Shown here: one piece after another, positions 1-7,626 of the stretch
Layout of the letters: every line of letters begins with the position of its first letter
Numbering within the stretch: the stretch's first letter is position 1
Assembly: GCA_904377845.1 (NCBI GenBank)
Contig: CAJFGR010000048.1
Span: 1-34,486 of the forward strand
Source: an uncultured Ruminococcus sp.
GTDB taxonomy: Bacteria; Bacillota; Clostridia; Lachnospirales; Lachnospiraceae
Length of the DNA: 34,486 nucleotides
Direction: 5' to 3'
Notes under the pieces: model-generated
Told to the model about the DNA's origin: nothing
Databases searched by the model: none
The model's input: only the letters and a program-made list of their open reading frames with translations
Program-made: the position numbers and the translations under genes

Positions 1-604
1 GAGTTTCTTATGCTTTGTCAGCTTTCGTTTCCTGTTTTCTTCAATGACCTTCCGGACTTTAGCCATTCCTTCGATCACAAACATCCGGGCATCCCCAATA
101 TCATATTTAGGACCATAACCGTTCTCGAGCAGAAACGTATTATACTTTGCATAAAGGGCATCTATGGTGTCCAGCAGGCCGGCAAGATGATAGTTGAGGC
201 TGCCCTGCCAGACGAACGTATATCTGTTTGCGTTTGCTTCGATCTTGGTCCCATCGATATAGAGCTCTTTCAGCGTGATAAGACCTTCCTTTTCCAGACG
301 GCGCATGAACTGGTAATTCAATTCATCCAGGACTTCTCCCGTCAGTTTTTTCCCTTTAAAATCATAAAAAACATCTCTTTGAGGTCTTTGTCCTATGGTC
401 AGCCAGATAAAAGCAAGATCTCTCTGGCATAAGTCTACAATACGGTCAACAGGCCTGAAAAATCTAATTCCTCCATCACGTTTTTCAGGGTATAGACTGG
501 ATCGTCGTCGGGTAAACTCAATTCGAAGAAACTGAAGTTAATTTTCTGTTGCCCAATTTCAAAAAAGTCGTTATAATAATCTTGTTTTCTTTTTCTCTTT
601 TTAT
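1..604 (-). pseudogene. IS1182-type transposase, N-terminal part, internally deleted and frameshifted
   Basis: The minus strand reads as the N-terminal half of a DDE transposase of the IS1182 kind. The frame starts near 604 (KRKQDYYNDFFEIG), reaches VMEELDFSGLL and hits a stop at about 443. From about 456 a second frame reads DRIVDLCQRDLAFIWL and continues through LTGEVLDELNYQF and LYIDGTKIEANANRY to the window edge. The Asp in IDGTKIEAN is the expected first catalytic residue. In the intact family roughly 30 residues lie between the two blocks, so a small deletion plus frameshift has joined them near 446-456. No in-frame ATG is visible at the N-terminus. The gene runs off the window, so the state of its other half is unknown. 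It is most likely non-functional. Family assignment is from remembered motifs. Confidence 0.75.
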
Positions 605-615
605 AGGATAAATTT

Positions 616-655
616 CAGGGGCAGATGTGACTCGTATGAGTCACATCTGCCCCTG
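616..655. repeat. Perfect 18-bp inverted repeat with 4-nt spacer
   Basis: The arms 616-633 and 638-655 are exact reverse complements (CAGGGGCAGATGTGACTC on the left) around the spacer GTAT. The structure lies just outside the start of the decayed transposase and 65 bases past the stop of the Gly-rich membrane protein gene, which reads toward it. There is no T-run on either side, so it is not a classical intrinsic terminator. It could be the terminal repeat region of the insertion sequence, a hairpin the element targeted, or two abutted element ends. Confidence 0.8.
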
Positions 656-720
656 ATTTGGACTATCTATTTCCCGACAGCCCCCAAATACCTCCAGCTA
701 AAAGAACTCTATCTGTTGTT

Positions 721-1668
721 TTACATCAAATCCGAAAAATCTCTATCTTTTTTCCCTGCCCGTTTCGCTACAACAATCCCCACTATAATAGCAGCAACAC
801 AGATTACGGCAAAGATGACCGCTGCTCTTATAAGCGTATTGTTCCCTGCGTTTCCTACGTGCATTATATTATCGGCAGTCTCCTCAAATGTCTGGCCGAT
901 GAATTCTGCGATACTCAGATCCAGATTATTGTAATTCATATCAAAGTAACTCCAGAAGATCGTCTCAGCCTCATCGTCCATGATGGAATATGCAGCGGAG
1001 CCATAATAGAAATAAAACATTCCATCCATATCTTCGGTATCATTCTCGCATGCAAAATAAGCAAAGATCAGATGCCCGTTATCAGAGAATGTATCTTCAT
1101 ATACCTGCGCCAGATATTCTTCTGCAGCGTTTTCATTCCAGTTCCCGTTGATCCATATGGAATCATCATAGTCGAGCATCATCACATAGGGTTGAATGCC
1201 GGTCTGTGAGTAGAAGTACTTCAGCCCGTCGGTCAGGTCTGTGTCATGATCGATATATCCAAGTTCATCCAGATACCAGTCGCCGTATGTATTTGTTCCG
1301 GTGACAGCAGTACGCTCGGTACGGGATACAGTTACTTCGATATCCTGCCGGGAAGAACCAAGGTCCGGCGCTATCGCGCTGACGATCGCGAGTATGACCA
1401 CCACCAGGAGTATGACCGTAGAGCAGCCGCCCGGGCCTCCCCATCTGAAACCGCCTCCCGGAAATATGGGACCGCCCCATCCTCTGCGGGGGCCGCCCCA
1501 TCTTGGGCCCCATCCTCCGGGACCGCCGAATCCCGGCCCTCCAAATCCAGGTCCTCCGGGACCTCTTCCGCCTCCACGGACGCCGCCGAAACCGCCGCCT
1601 GAACGTCCGCCGAAAGACCTGCCTCCGGAATGGCCTCCTCCGCCGTGTGAACCTCCGCCTCTGCCCAT
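721..1668 (-). CDS. Gly-rich two-TM membrane protein with TPM-like extracytoplasmic domain
   Basis: The start is the ATG at 1668, with AAAGGGG about 8 bases upstream; a longer reading frame to 1761 lacks a ribosome binding site. The product has 315 residues. Residues 1-82 are a low-complexity Gly/Pro/Arg segment built from repeats such as GGPGFGGPG. A membrane segment follows at about 83-100 (STVILLVVVILAIVSAIA), then an acidic extracytoplasmic domain of about 170 residues, and a second membrane segment at about 279-301 with a short basic cytoplasmic tail. The middle domain (LDELGYIDHDTDLTDGLKYF, then FYSQTGIQPYVMML) resembles TPM-type domains, which sit next to membrane anchors in many Firmicutes; that link is my inference. 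Function is unknown. The gene stands alone and diverges from the DUF3887 gene. Confidence 0.8.
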   Translation of the reverse strand: MGRGGGSHGGGGHSGGRSFGGRSGGGFGGVRGGGRGPGGPGFGGPGFGGPGGWGPRWGGPRRGWGGPIFPGGGFRWGGPGGCSTVILLVVVILAIVSAIAPDLGSSRQDIEVTVSRTERTAVTGTNTYGDWYLDELGYIDHDTDLTDGLKYFYSQTGIQPYVMMLDYDDSIWINGNWNENAAEEYLAQVYEDTFSDNGHLIFAYFACENDTEDMDGMFYFYYGSAAYSIMDDEAETIFWSYFDMNYNNLDLSIAEFIGQTFEETADNIMHVGNAGNNTLIRAAVIFAVICVAAIIVGIVVAKRAGKKDRDFSDLM

Positions 1669-1751
1669 ACTGTAATTCCCCTTTCTATTTATCTGTTTCC
1701 GATTACTGTCTGCTCCGCGCCTGTAGAGACGGAAGCCTGCTTCTATCTGAT

Positions 1752-1780
1752 ATATTACCACGATTTTAATTCGGAGTTAA
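1752..1780 (-). promoter_or_regulatory. Promoter of the Gly-rich membrane protein gene
   Basis: On the minus strand there is TTAACT (1780-1775), a 17-nt spacer, then TAATAT (1757-1752) preceded by TGG, which makes an extended -10. It lies about 85 bases upstream of the ATG at 1668. Confidence 0.6.
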
Positions 1781-1812
1781 TGGAAATTCATCCTATTATT
1801 TTATACAATATA

Positions 1813-1821
1813 TGTTAAAAT
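1813..1821 (+). promoter_or_regulatory. Possible extended -10 before the DUF3887 gene
   Basis: TG-T-TAAAAT forms an extended -10 hexamer 60 bases upstream of the ATG at 1882. No good -35 box is present at the proper distance, so this is a weak call. The surrounding 1781-1860 is AT-rich and holds nothing else I recognise. Confidence 0.35.
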
Positions 1822-1881
1822 ATCATAAGATGGGATGAGCCAGCTTGTTCTGTTGCATTAAGAAAAAAGGTGGATACAAAT

Positions 1882-2364
1882 ATGAAGAAAAAGAAGCAGG
1901 TATTTTTTCAGCCCGCGCAGACAGAAGAAGAGAAAAAGAAACGGATAAGAAACATTATCATAACGGCAGTGGTCCTGGTGATCGCGGCAGTGGCGTGCTA
2001 TTTTGCAATGCCGAAAAATAAAGATATTTCCCAGAGCAGCATATTCGATCAGGCAGAGGTTGAAGCGCTTGCGGAGCAGGTAGTGGAGTATATTAATGAA
2101 GAGAATTTCGACGGATTAAAAGAAATGTCTGTCGATGAGATGTCCTCTATTATGAATAAAGAGAGAATGGACGAGGCAAAAGCCCGTGTATCCGAGGACT
2201 GGGGAGAATTTCAGTCTATCACCAATATCTCCACCACAGAGGTAACGCAGCGCGGGGTTACGGCAGCCCTTGCATATGTAACGGCGGACTATGAAAATGC
2301 AGAGATCCGATATACGTTTGCATTTGATGAAGATATGAAGCTGGCGTCTTTGGGAATACAATAG
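1882..2364 (+). CDS. DUF3887-like single-pass membrane protein
   Basis: The product has 160 residues from the ATG at 1882, preceded by AAAAAAGGTGG at proper spacing; an in-frame GTG at 1870 lies inside that site and is unlikely to be the start. The N-terminus is basic and charged (KKKKQ, EEEKKKRIR). One membrane segment follows at about residues 26-44 (IIITAVVLVIAAVACYFAM), then an extracytoplasmic domain of about 115 residues. That domain (FDQAEVEALAEQVVEYINE, then NFDGLKEMSVDEM) has the look of DUF3887, a small domain often anchored at the clostridial cell surface. No function is known. It lies 18 bases before the sugar kinase and may be cotranscribed with it. Confidence 0.7.
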   Translation: MKKKKQVFFQPAQTEEEKKKRIRNIIITAVVLVIAAVACYFAMPKNKDISQSSIFDQAEVEALAEQVVEYINEENFDGLKEMSVDEMSSIMNKERMDEAKARVSEDWGEFQSITNISTTEVTQRGVTAALAYVTADYENAEIRYTFAFDEDMKLASLGIQ

Positions 2365-2382
2365 CAGAAAGAGGATATATTA

Positions 2383-3303
2383 ATGAAAAATGATGATCCG
2401 CAGATCGTAATTATCGGAGCTGCGATCCTGGATGTACTCGTGCGGCCCGCAGATGCTGATGTTTTCCGGACAGGTTCGTCTCCGGCGGAGGAAATCCTTC
2501 TGTCCCCGGGCGGGGATGCGCTCAATGAAGCGGCCGTGCTGTCAAAGCTCGGGAAAAGGGTGCGGCTCGAGACGATCATAGGAAATGACAGGGCGGGCAG
2601 GTTTGTCATTTCCTACTGTGAGGAATGCGGGATAGAGCTCCCCGGAGACTGCATAAGGGACGGCATCGATACAGGTGTAAATGTGGTACTTGTAAGCGAA
2701 GACGGAGAGCGGTATTTCCTGACAGCCCCGAAAAGTACACTCAGAAGGCTTACAACCGGAGATATCCACATGCCTTTTCCGGACAGTGCGAATATCATCT
2801 GTTTTGCCAGCATTTTTGTATTTCCGGAAATCGGACCTTCAGAGCTGGAGCAGATATTCGCTGCAGCAAAGGCGCAGGGAAAACTTGTATGTGCGGATAT
2901 GACGAAACGCAAGAAATCAGAGACAACAGAGGATCTGGCATGTGCACTTAAATATGTAGACTATCTGTTCCCCAATGCCGAGGAGGCTATGCTTCTGACA
3001 GGGAAAGATACAGTGGAAGACGCCGCAGAGGATCTGATCTCGGCAGGTGTCGGGACAGTTGTTATAAAATGTGGTTCCAGAGGCTGCTATATGGCCGGAA
3101 TGCAGGGAGAAGGAAGAGCCGGAACATGGATTCCTGCCGTGCAGGGCGTAAAGTGCATTGATACCACAGGGGCCGGGGACAGTTTTGCAGCGGGGGTTCT
3201 CTATGCGCTGTCAGAGGGGAAGACGCCGGAGGAATGCGCGGCATTTGCAAATGAATGTGGTGCGCGTGCGGTGGCGGTCACTGGAGCTTCGGAATGGCTG
3301 TGA
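2383..3303 (+). CDS. PfkB-family carbohydrate kinase
   Basis: The 306-residue protein has the layout of PfkB/ribokinase sugar kinases. An N-terminal strand IVIIGAAILDVLV leads to the substrate-binding GGDALNEAAVLSKLG motif near residue 44. The C-terminal signature DTTGAGDSFAAGVLYAL near residues 260-276 carries the anion hole and the catalytic Asp. FPNAEEAMLLTG is the usual second ATP-site motif. Such enzymes phosphorylate sugars or nucleosides from ATP in the cytoplasm; the exact substrate (fructose, ribose, adenosine or another) cannot be read from the sequence. The ATG at 2383 follows AAAGAGGAT. It is followed by a small Cys-motif protein and a beta-glycosidase, a context that fits use of a released sugar. 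Confidence 0.85.
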   Translation: MKNDDPQIVIIGAAILDVLVRPADADVFRTGSSPAEEILLSPGGDALNEAAVLSKLGKRVRLETIIGNDRAGRFVISYCEECGIELPGDCIRDGIDTGVNVVLVSEDGERYFLTAPKSTLRRLTTGDIHMPFPDSANIICFASIFVFPEIGPSELEQIFAAAKAQGKLVCADMTKRKKSETTEDLACALKYVDYLFPNAEEAMLLTGKDTVEDAAEDLISAGVGTVVIKCGSRGCYMAGMQGEGRAGTWIPAVQGVKCIDTTGAGDSFAAGVLYALSEGKTPEECAAFANECGARAVAVTGASEWL

Positions 3304-3339
3304 ACGCGCACTGTGAGTGTTGGTAGTGATCATTATATG

Positions 3340-3371
3340 GGAGTACGAAATTACTCCTGTGTGTGGTAGAA
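3340..3371 (+). promoter_or_regulatory. Extended -10 promoter with overlapping palindromic operator
   Basis: TG-G-TAGAAT (3363-3371) is an extended -10 about 36 bases upstream of the ATG at 3407. Across the -35 position lies GGAGTA-N6-TACTCC (3340-3345 and 3352-3357), a perfect palindrome with 6-nt arms. No good -35 hexamer is seen, so activation or repression by a protein bound at the palindrome is plausible. The regulator is unknown. Confidence 0.4.
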
Positions 3372-3406
3372 TAGAAGATATCAGAAACGGAAAGGAGAGT
3401 TTTGTG

Positions 3407-3766
3407 ATGAAGAAAGATTTACTGGACTATGTTGTGGAAAAAACACACGAGATGATGGAAGCTCATTCCTGCAGTGCAGAGGCAAAGGCAGCGGGACAGG
3501 CATGGCTGGATGCAGTGGGAACGGAAAACGAGGCGCAGGAGACAGAGAAGTACATTGCAGAGCTTGAGGCGGACATCATGCCTCTCGATAATCTGATCGC
3601 ATTCGCAGAGTCCGAGGACGGCGCAAAAGTCTTCGGTGATAATGCTCCGGGAGTAGCGGCTCACGCAAAGGAAATCAAGGCAGCAGGTGCGAAATACTGT
3701 GACTGCCCGGCGTGTGCAGCTGTGGAGGCAATCCTTGCGAAGAAAGACGAAATGCTGGAGGCATAA
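3407..3766 (+). CDS. Small conserved protein with CDCPAC motif
   Basis: The product has 119 residues from the ATG at 3407, with AAAGGAGAG about 7 bases upstream; the reading frame extends to 3317 but without a ribosome binding site. The protein is soluble, mostly helical and rich in Ala, Glu and Lys. Cysteines sit at residue 21 (AHSCSAEAK) and at 98, 100 and 103 in YCDCPACAAVEAIL, so metal or redox chemistry is possible. I do not recognise a characterised family. It lies 22 bases before the GH3 gene and has its own promoter-like element, so the two are probably cotranscribed. Confidence 0.75.
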   Translation: MKKDLLDYVVEKTHEMMEAHSCSAEAKAAGQAWLDAVGTENEAQETEKYIAELEADIMPLDNLIAFAESEDGAKVFGDNAPGVAAHAKEIKAAGAKYCDCPACAAVEAILAKKDEMLEA

Positions 3767-3788
3767 AAAATAAGGGAGACTGTAGACT

Positions 3789-6290
3789 ATGAAAATGAAG
3801 ATTCGAAATAAGACGGCATTTACCGATGAAGTGACACCGCTGGAAGAAGAAAATGCCGAAGTGTCATACGAGGCGGCTCTGGAGGGAATTGTTCTTCTGG
3901 AAAATGACGGTGCCCTGCCCCTCACACCGGGGAAAGTGGCTCTGTACGGAGCTGGTGCGGGAATGACCATCAAGGGCGGGACAGGCTCCGGGGAGGTGAA
4001 CGAACGCCATGCAATTTCTATCCTGGAAGGGATGGAAGCTGCAGGATTTACGGTTACGACGAAGAACTGGATCAATAGTTATGCAGAGGAGTACCGCAAA
4101 GGCGAAGCGCAGTACGCGGCGGAGTTCCGGCGCAGGATGATAAAGCTGGATGTGGTAAATATGATGGGAACGCCGTACCAGCATCCGTTCGGACAGCCGG
4201 TGACCATCGAGGATGTCAATGAATCTGATGCGGATACGTGTATCTACGTCATTGCCCGTCAGGCGGGAGAGAGCGCGGACAGGAAGCTTAAGAATTACGA
4301 GTACTCGCTGTCGGATGAGGAGAAAGCCAACCTTGCCATGTGCGCGGCGAACTATGAAAAGATGATTGTTGTGATCAATGTGGGGTCTGTATTTGACATG
4401 AGTTTCCTTGACGAAATTACGGGAATTGATGCTGTTGTCTATTATGCCCAGCAGGGAATGATGGGCGGAAAAGCATTTGCAGATCTGATCAGCGGAAAAG
4501 TGTCTCCGTCAGCGAAGACAGTGGATACATGGCCGAAGAAATACGAGGATATTCCGTTTGCCATGGATTACAGCTATCTGAACGGGGATGTGGATCAGGA
4601 GTATTACCGGGAAGGAATCTATGTCGGATACCGCTATTTCGACAGTTATGATGTGGAACCGAGGTATCCGTTCGGCTACGGCTTGTCATATACCGATTTT
4701 TCTGTGGAGAAAGAGAAGATTGAAGTGGATGGCACGAAAGTTACTGTCACTGCGAAAGTAACGAATACCGGAAGCGTTTATGCAGGAAAAGAGGTTGTCC
4801 AGCTCTATGTAAGCTGCCCGCAGACCGGGATGCCAAAAGAATATCAGAAGCTTGCCGCATTTGCCAAGACTGAAGTGATCAATCCCGGGGAATGTGTCAG
4901 GGTGACACTTTCATTTGATATCCAGGAACTTGCTTCCTACCGTGAGGCAGACGCAGCATACGTACTGGAGAAGGGAGACTATATTTTACGGCTGGGATCC
5001 TCAAGCAGAAATACCTCAGCAGCAGCGGTGCTCGTGCTGGATGAAGAGATTTTGACAGAGCAGTGCGAACACATCTGTCCAACAGTTCTGAAAGTACGGG
5101 AGATGGATCCCCCGATGACGGCAGATACAGATGAAACGCAGGATAATGATATCGAGCGTATTCCGGTGAAGACAGCAGAGATCGCAACCGTTGGGCATCG
5201 CTATGAAGCGCCGGAGATATATTCCTCTCCTGTTGTGGATGCTGTCCTTAACGTTCTCTCGTATGAGGAGCTGTGTGATGTAGTGACAGGTGCAGGGGTA
5301 AGAGGGGACGGACCGAGGTTTTTCGACGCTCCGGGTTCTGCCGGATATACCACGGGAGAGCTGATCGAGAAAGGACTCCCGAATGTCTGCCTGGCGGACG
5401 GACCTGCCGGACTGCGCCTGCAGAAGACATCGGCTGTCATGAGAAACGGAAGATTAAAAGGCGTGGAGCCTATGCTCTCGGCAATGAATTATATTCCGGA
5501 TTTTGCAAAGAAATTCGCTCTCGGCAATCCGGAAAAACAGCCCTGCGTCTATCAGTTTGCGACTTCATTTCCGGTAGGACTTGCTCTGGCACAGTCGTGG
5601 AATACTGCTCTTGTAGAGCGTGTCGGCAAAGCAGTGGGAAAAGAGATGGAGAGATACGGCGTTACCTACTGGCTGGCGCCGGGCATGAATATCCACAGGA
5701 ATCCGCTGTGCGGGCGCAATTTTGAGTACTATTCGGAGGATCCGCTCCTTTCCGGAAAGATGGCGGCCGCTATGAGCCGGGGCGTTCAGTCCAGACGGGG
5801 ATGCTTTGTGACGATCAAACATTTCTGCTGTAATAATCAGGAAGATAACCGTAACCATACGAACGCCAATGTAAATGAGCGCGCGCTCCGGGAAATCTAT
5901 CTGAGGGGGTTCAGGATTGCTGTACAGGAAGGACACGCAAAAGCTCTCATGACAAGTTACAATAAGGTCAATGGCACCTACGCAAACAACAGTTACGATC
6001 TGCTGACCAAGGTGCTCAGAAATGAATGGGGATTCGATGGTGTCGTAATGACAGACTGGTTTGCGACAGGAAAGGATGTGGGCAGCCACAGCGCTGCGAT
6101 TGAGGCCGGAAACGATCTGATCATGCCGGGCGGTAAAGGCGTCGCAAAGGAGCTTAAACAGAAGGTCAGGAACGGTGAACTGGACGTGACGGCGCTGAAG
6201 AGATGCGCCGCAAATGTGATCCGGGGAATCACGGGATCGAGGATCTATCAGGCATATCGCCGGATGTACGGAGAGAAAAAATCAGAATAA
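3789..6290 (+). CDS. Glycoside hydrolase family 3 beta-glycosidase, domain-permuted
   Basis: The 833-residue cytoplasmic enzyme (no signal peptide) has GH3 domains in reversed order. The alpha/beta sandwich domain usually at the C-terminus comes first (AALEGIVLLENDGALPL near residue 29). A fibronectin-III-like domain follows at about 300-400 (PFGYGLSYTDF near 295, then VTNTGSVYAGKEVVQLYV). The TIM-barrel domain comes last, from about 490 (LSYEELCDVVTG). The barrel carries WLAPGMNIHRNPLCGRNFEY, VTIKHFCCNNQ and VVMTDWFATG; Asp756 in MTDW is the expected nucleophile. The same permuted order is known in the Ruminococcus albus beta-glucosidase. It should release terminal beta-linked sugars from short oligosaccharides. 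The exact substrate is open. The ATG at 3789 follows AAGGGAGA; transcription ends at 6306-6348. Confidence 0.9.
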   Translation: MKMKIRNKTAFTDEVTPLEEENAEVSYEAALEGIVLLENDGALPLTPGKVALYGAGAGMTIKGGTGSGEVNERHAISILEGMEAAGFTVTTKNWINSYAEEYRKGEAQYAAEFRRRMIKLDVVNMMGTPYQHPFGQPVTIEDVNESDADTCIYVIARQAGESADRKLKNYEYSLSDEEKANLAMCAANYEKMIVVINVGSVFDMSFLDEITGIDAVVYYAQQGMMGGKAFADLISGKVSPSAKTVDTWPKKYEDIPFAMDYSYLNGDVDQEYYREGIYVGYRYFDSYDVEPRYPFGYGLSYTDFSVEKEKIEVDGTKVTVTAKVTNTGSVYAGKEVVQLYVSCPQTGMPKEYQKLAAFAKTEVINPGECVRVTLSFDIQELASYREADAAYVLEKGDYILRLGSSSRNTSAAAVLVLDEEILTEQCEHICPTVLKVREMDPPMTADTDETQDNDIERIPVKTAEIATVGHRYEAPEIYSSPVVDAVLNVLSYEELCDVVTGAGVRGDGPRFFDAPGSAGYTTGELIEKGLPNVCLADGPAGLRLQKTSAVMRNGRLKGVEPMLSAMNYIPDFAKKFALGNPEKQPCVYQFATSFPVGLALAQSWNTALVERVGKAVGKEMERYGVTYWLAPGMNIHRNPLCGRNFEYYSEDPLLSGKMAAAMSRGVQSRRGCFVTIKHFCCNNQEDNRNHTNANVNERALREIYLRGFRIAVQEGHAKALMTSYNKVNGTYANNSYDLLTKVLRNEWGFDGVVMTDWFATGKDVGSHSAAIEAGNDLIMPGGKGVAKELKQKVRNGELDVTALKRCAANVIRGITGSRIYQAYRRMYGEKKSE

Positions 6291-6305
6291 CAGTTATCAG
6301 ACTAT

Positions 6306-6348
6306 AAAAAATTACCGGGCAGTCCGACAAGGCTGTCCGGTAATTTTT
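6306..6348 (+). terminator. Rho-independent terminator after GH3
   Basis: AAAAATTACCGG pairs with CCGGTAATTTTT, with an inner CAG/CTG pair, and ends in a T-run. The A-run on the other side means it could also work on the minus strand. Confidence 0.85.
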
Positions 6349-6393
6349 GCGCTAAGCCCGGCAAGCGGACGCCATGCCTGCATGAGCGGGCAG

Positions 6394-6422
6394 TTGCCGG
6401 TCACAGTGAAACAGGATATAAT
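6394..6422 (+). promoter_or_regulatory. Promoter of the DUF3810 gene
   Basis: TTGCCG (6394-6399), a 17-nt spacer and TATAAT (6417-6422). Transcription would start close to 6429, which is the first ATG, so either the message is nearly leaderless or translation starts further in. Confidence 0.6.
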
Positions 6423-6428
6423 GAAGAA

Positions 6429-7583
6429 ATGAACAGCTGCAATAAAAAACAAAAGAAAAATAAAAGAGTAAAATATCGGATGGCCGCAGCAGTGCTTTTT
6501 CTTCTTCTGAGCGCTGCTTTAATGGTGTTTTCGGCGAAAGTCCCTGCATTTGCAGAATGGTATTCAGAATACATATATCCTCTGGCAGTGAACAGTATCG
6601 GCCGTATCAGCGGACTGGTTCCGTTCTCTGTCTCTGAGATCGGGATCTATATCCTTCTGACAGCATTTATCGTGACATTGGTGCGCATGGTTATCAAAAT
6701 TGCGGGAAGTAAAGCCGGGCGAAGCAAAACAGGGCGGAGAAAAACTACAGATGCGCCTTCCGGCCTTTTTGCCTCATGGATCTCCGGAGTCCTGCTGGCA
6801 GCGGGTATCCTTGCATTTCTCTATACGGCCTGCTGCGGGATCAATTATCACAGGAGCTCTTTTTCTGAGGAAGAAGGGATTATTACATATCAGTACAGTG
6901 CGGACGAACTGAAAGACATCTGTATCTGGCTGACAGAAGAAGTAAATGCCCGTGCGGGCGAGGTCGCGAGAGACGGAAACGGACTGCTTACGCTGGAGGC
7001 GTCAGCGCGGGAAGGCGGCGTGGAGGCTATGCGCCGGCTCTCCGGGGAATTTTCTTCTCTCGACGGATATTATCCGGAGCCGAAAGCGCTGATCATATCG
7101 GAGATATTGTCCTATCAGGGGCTGACCGGGATCTACCTGCCATTTACCGTGGAGGCGAACTATAACGGAGATATGCCGGCCTATGACAAGCCCTTTACCG
7201 TATGCCATGAACTGTCGCATCTGCGCGGATTTATGGAGGAACAGGAGGCGAACTTTATCGCATTTCTCGCCTGTATCGGTTCCGAACGGACGGATTTCCA
7301 GTACAGCGGTTATCTGTCCGGCTGGGTGTACTGCATGAATGCGCTGTACCGGACGGACTATGAGAGCTGGCAGGAAGTGCGCGGACTGCTGGATGAGGCG
7401 GCGGAGCCGGATCTGACGGCGAATAATGAATTCTGGGACAGATATGAGGGGACGATATCCGAGACAGCGGAGCGGATCAATGATACATACCTGAAGGCAA
7501 ACGGTCAGGCGGACGGCGTGCAAAGCTATGACAGGATGGTGGATCTGATCGTGGCATATTTCGGAAATGAAATTTCAGAATGA
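6429..7583 (+). CDS. DUF3810-like membrane protein with HExxH motif
   Basis: The product has up to 384 residues. Three membrane segments lie in the first 150 residues (MAAAVLFLLLSAALMVFSA, EIGIYILLTAFIVTLVRMVI, SGVLLAAGILAFLYTACC). A domain follows that carries HELSH at 260-264 with a downstream EEQEANF stretch, the arrangement of a zincin-type metalloprotease and typical of DUF3810. The fold suggests a membrane-bound zinc peptidase, but no substrate is known. The start is uncertain: the first ATG (6429) has only a weak GAAG site and sits at the predicted transcription start, while Met18 (6480) would leave a short leader. It has its own promoter and is followed by the sigma factor gene. Confidence 0.8.
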   Translation: MNSCNKKQKKNKRVKYRMAAAVLFLLLSAALMVFSAKVPAFAEWYSEYIYPLAVNSIGRISGLVPFSVSEIGIYILLTAFIVTLVRMVIKIAGSKAGRSKTGRRKTTDAPSGLFASWISGVLLAAGILAFLYTACCGINYHRSSFSEEEGIITYQYSADELKDICIWLTEEVNARAGEVARDGNGLLTLEASAREGGVEAMRRLSGEFSSLDGYYPEPKALIISEILSYQGLTGIYLPFTVEANYNGDMPAYDKPFTVCHELSHLRGFMEEQEANFIAFLACIGSERTDFQYSGYLSGWVYCMNALYRTDYESWQEVRGLLDEAAEPDLTANNEFWDRYEGTISETAERINDTYLKANGQADGVQSYDRMVDLIVAYFGNEISE

Positions 7584-7594
7584 AAGATAAATAC

Positions 7595-7625
7595 GTAACC
7601 ATCTGAAGGGATAAAAGGTAATACT
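7595..7625 (+). promoter_or_regulatory. ECF-type promoter candidate, copy 1
   Basis: GTAACC (7595-7600), a 16-nt spacer, then GGTAATACT (7617-7625). The same element with the same spacing occurs at 8702-8732. The GTAACC box fits the GTAAC-like -35 of many ECF sigma factors. Its distance from the ATG at 7627 is too short for a normal leader, which argues for a start further inside the sigma gene. Confidence 0.5.
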
Positions 7626-7626
7626 T

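Noticed and set aside
10-432. 140-residue plus-strand frame at the left edge
   Set aside because: It is the shadow of the minus-strand transposase, whose IDGTKIEAN and LTGEVLDELNYQF motifs are clear.
1246-1675. Pro-rich and Ala/Ser-rich plus-strand frames
   Set aside because: They lie antisense to the Gly-rich segment of the minus-strand membrane protein; the low complexity keeps all frames open.
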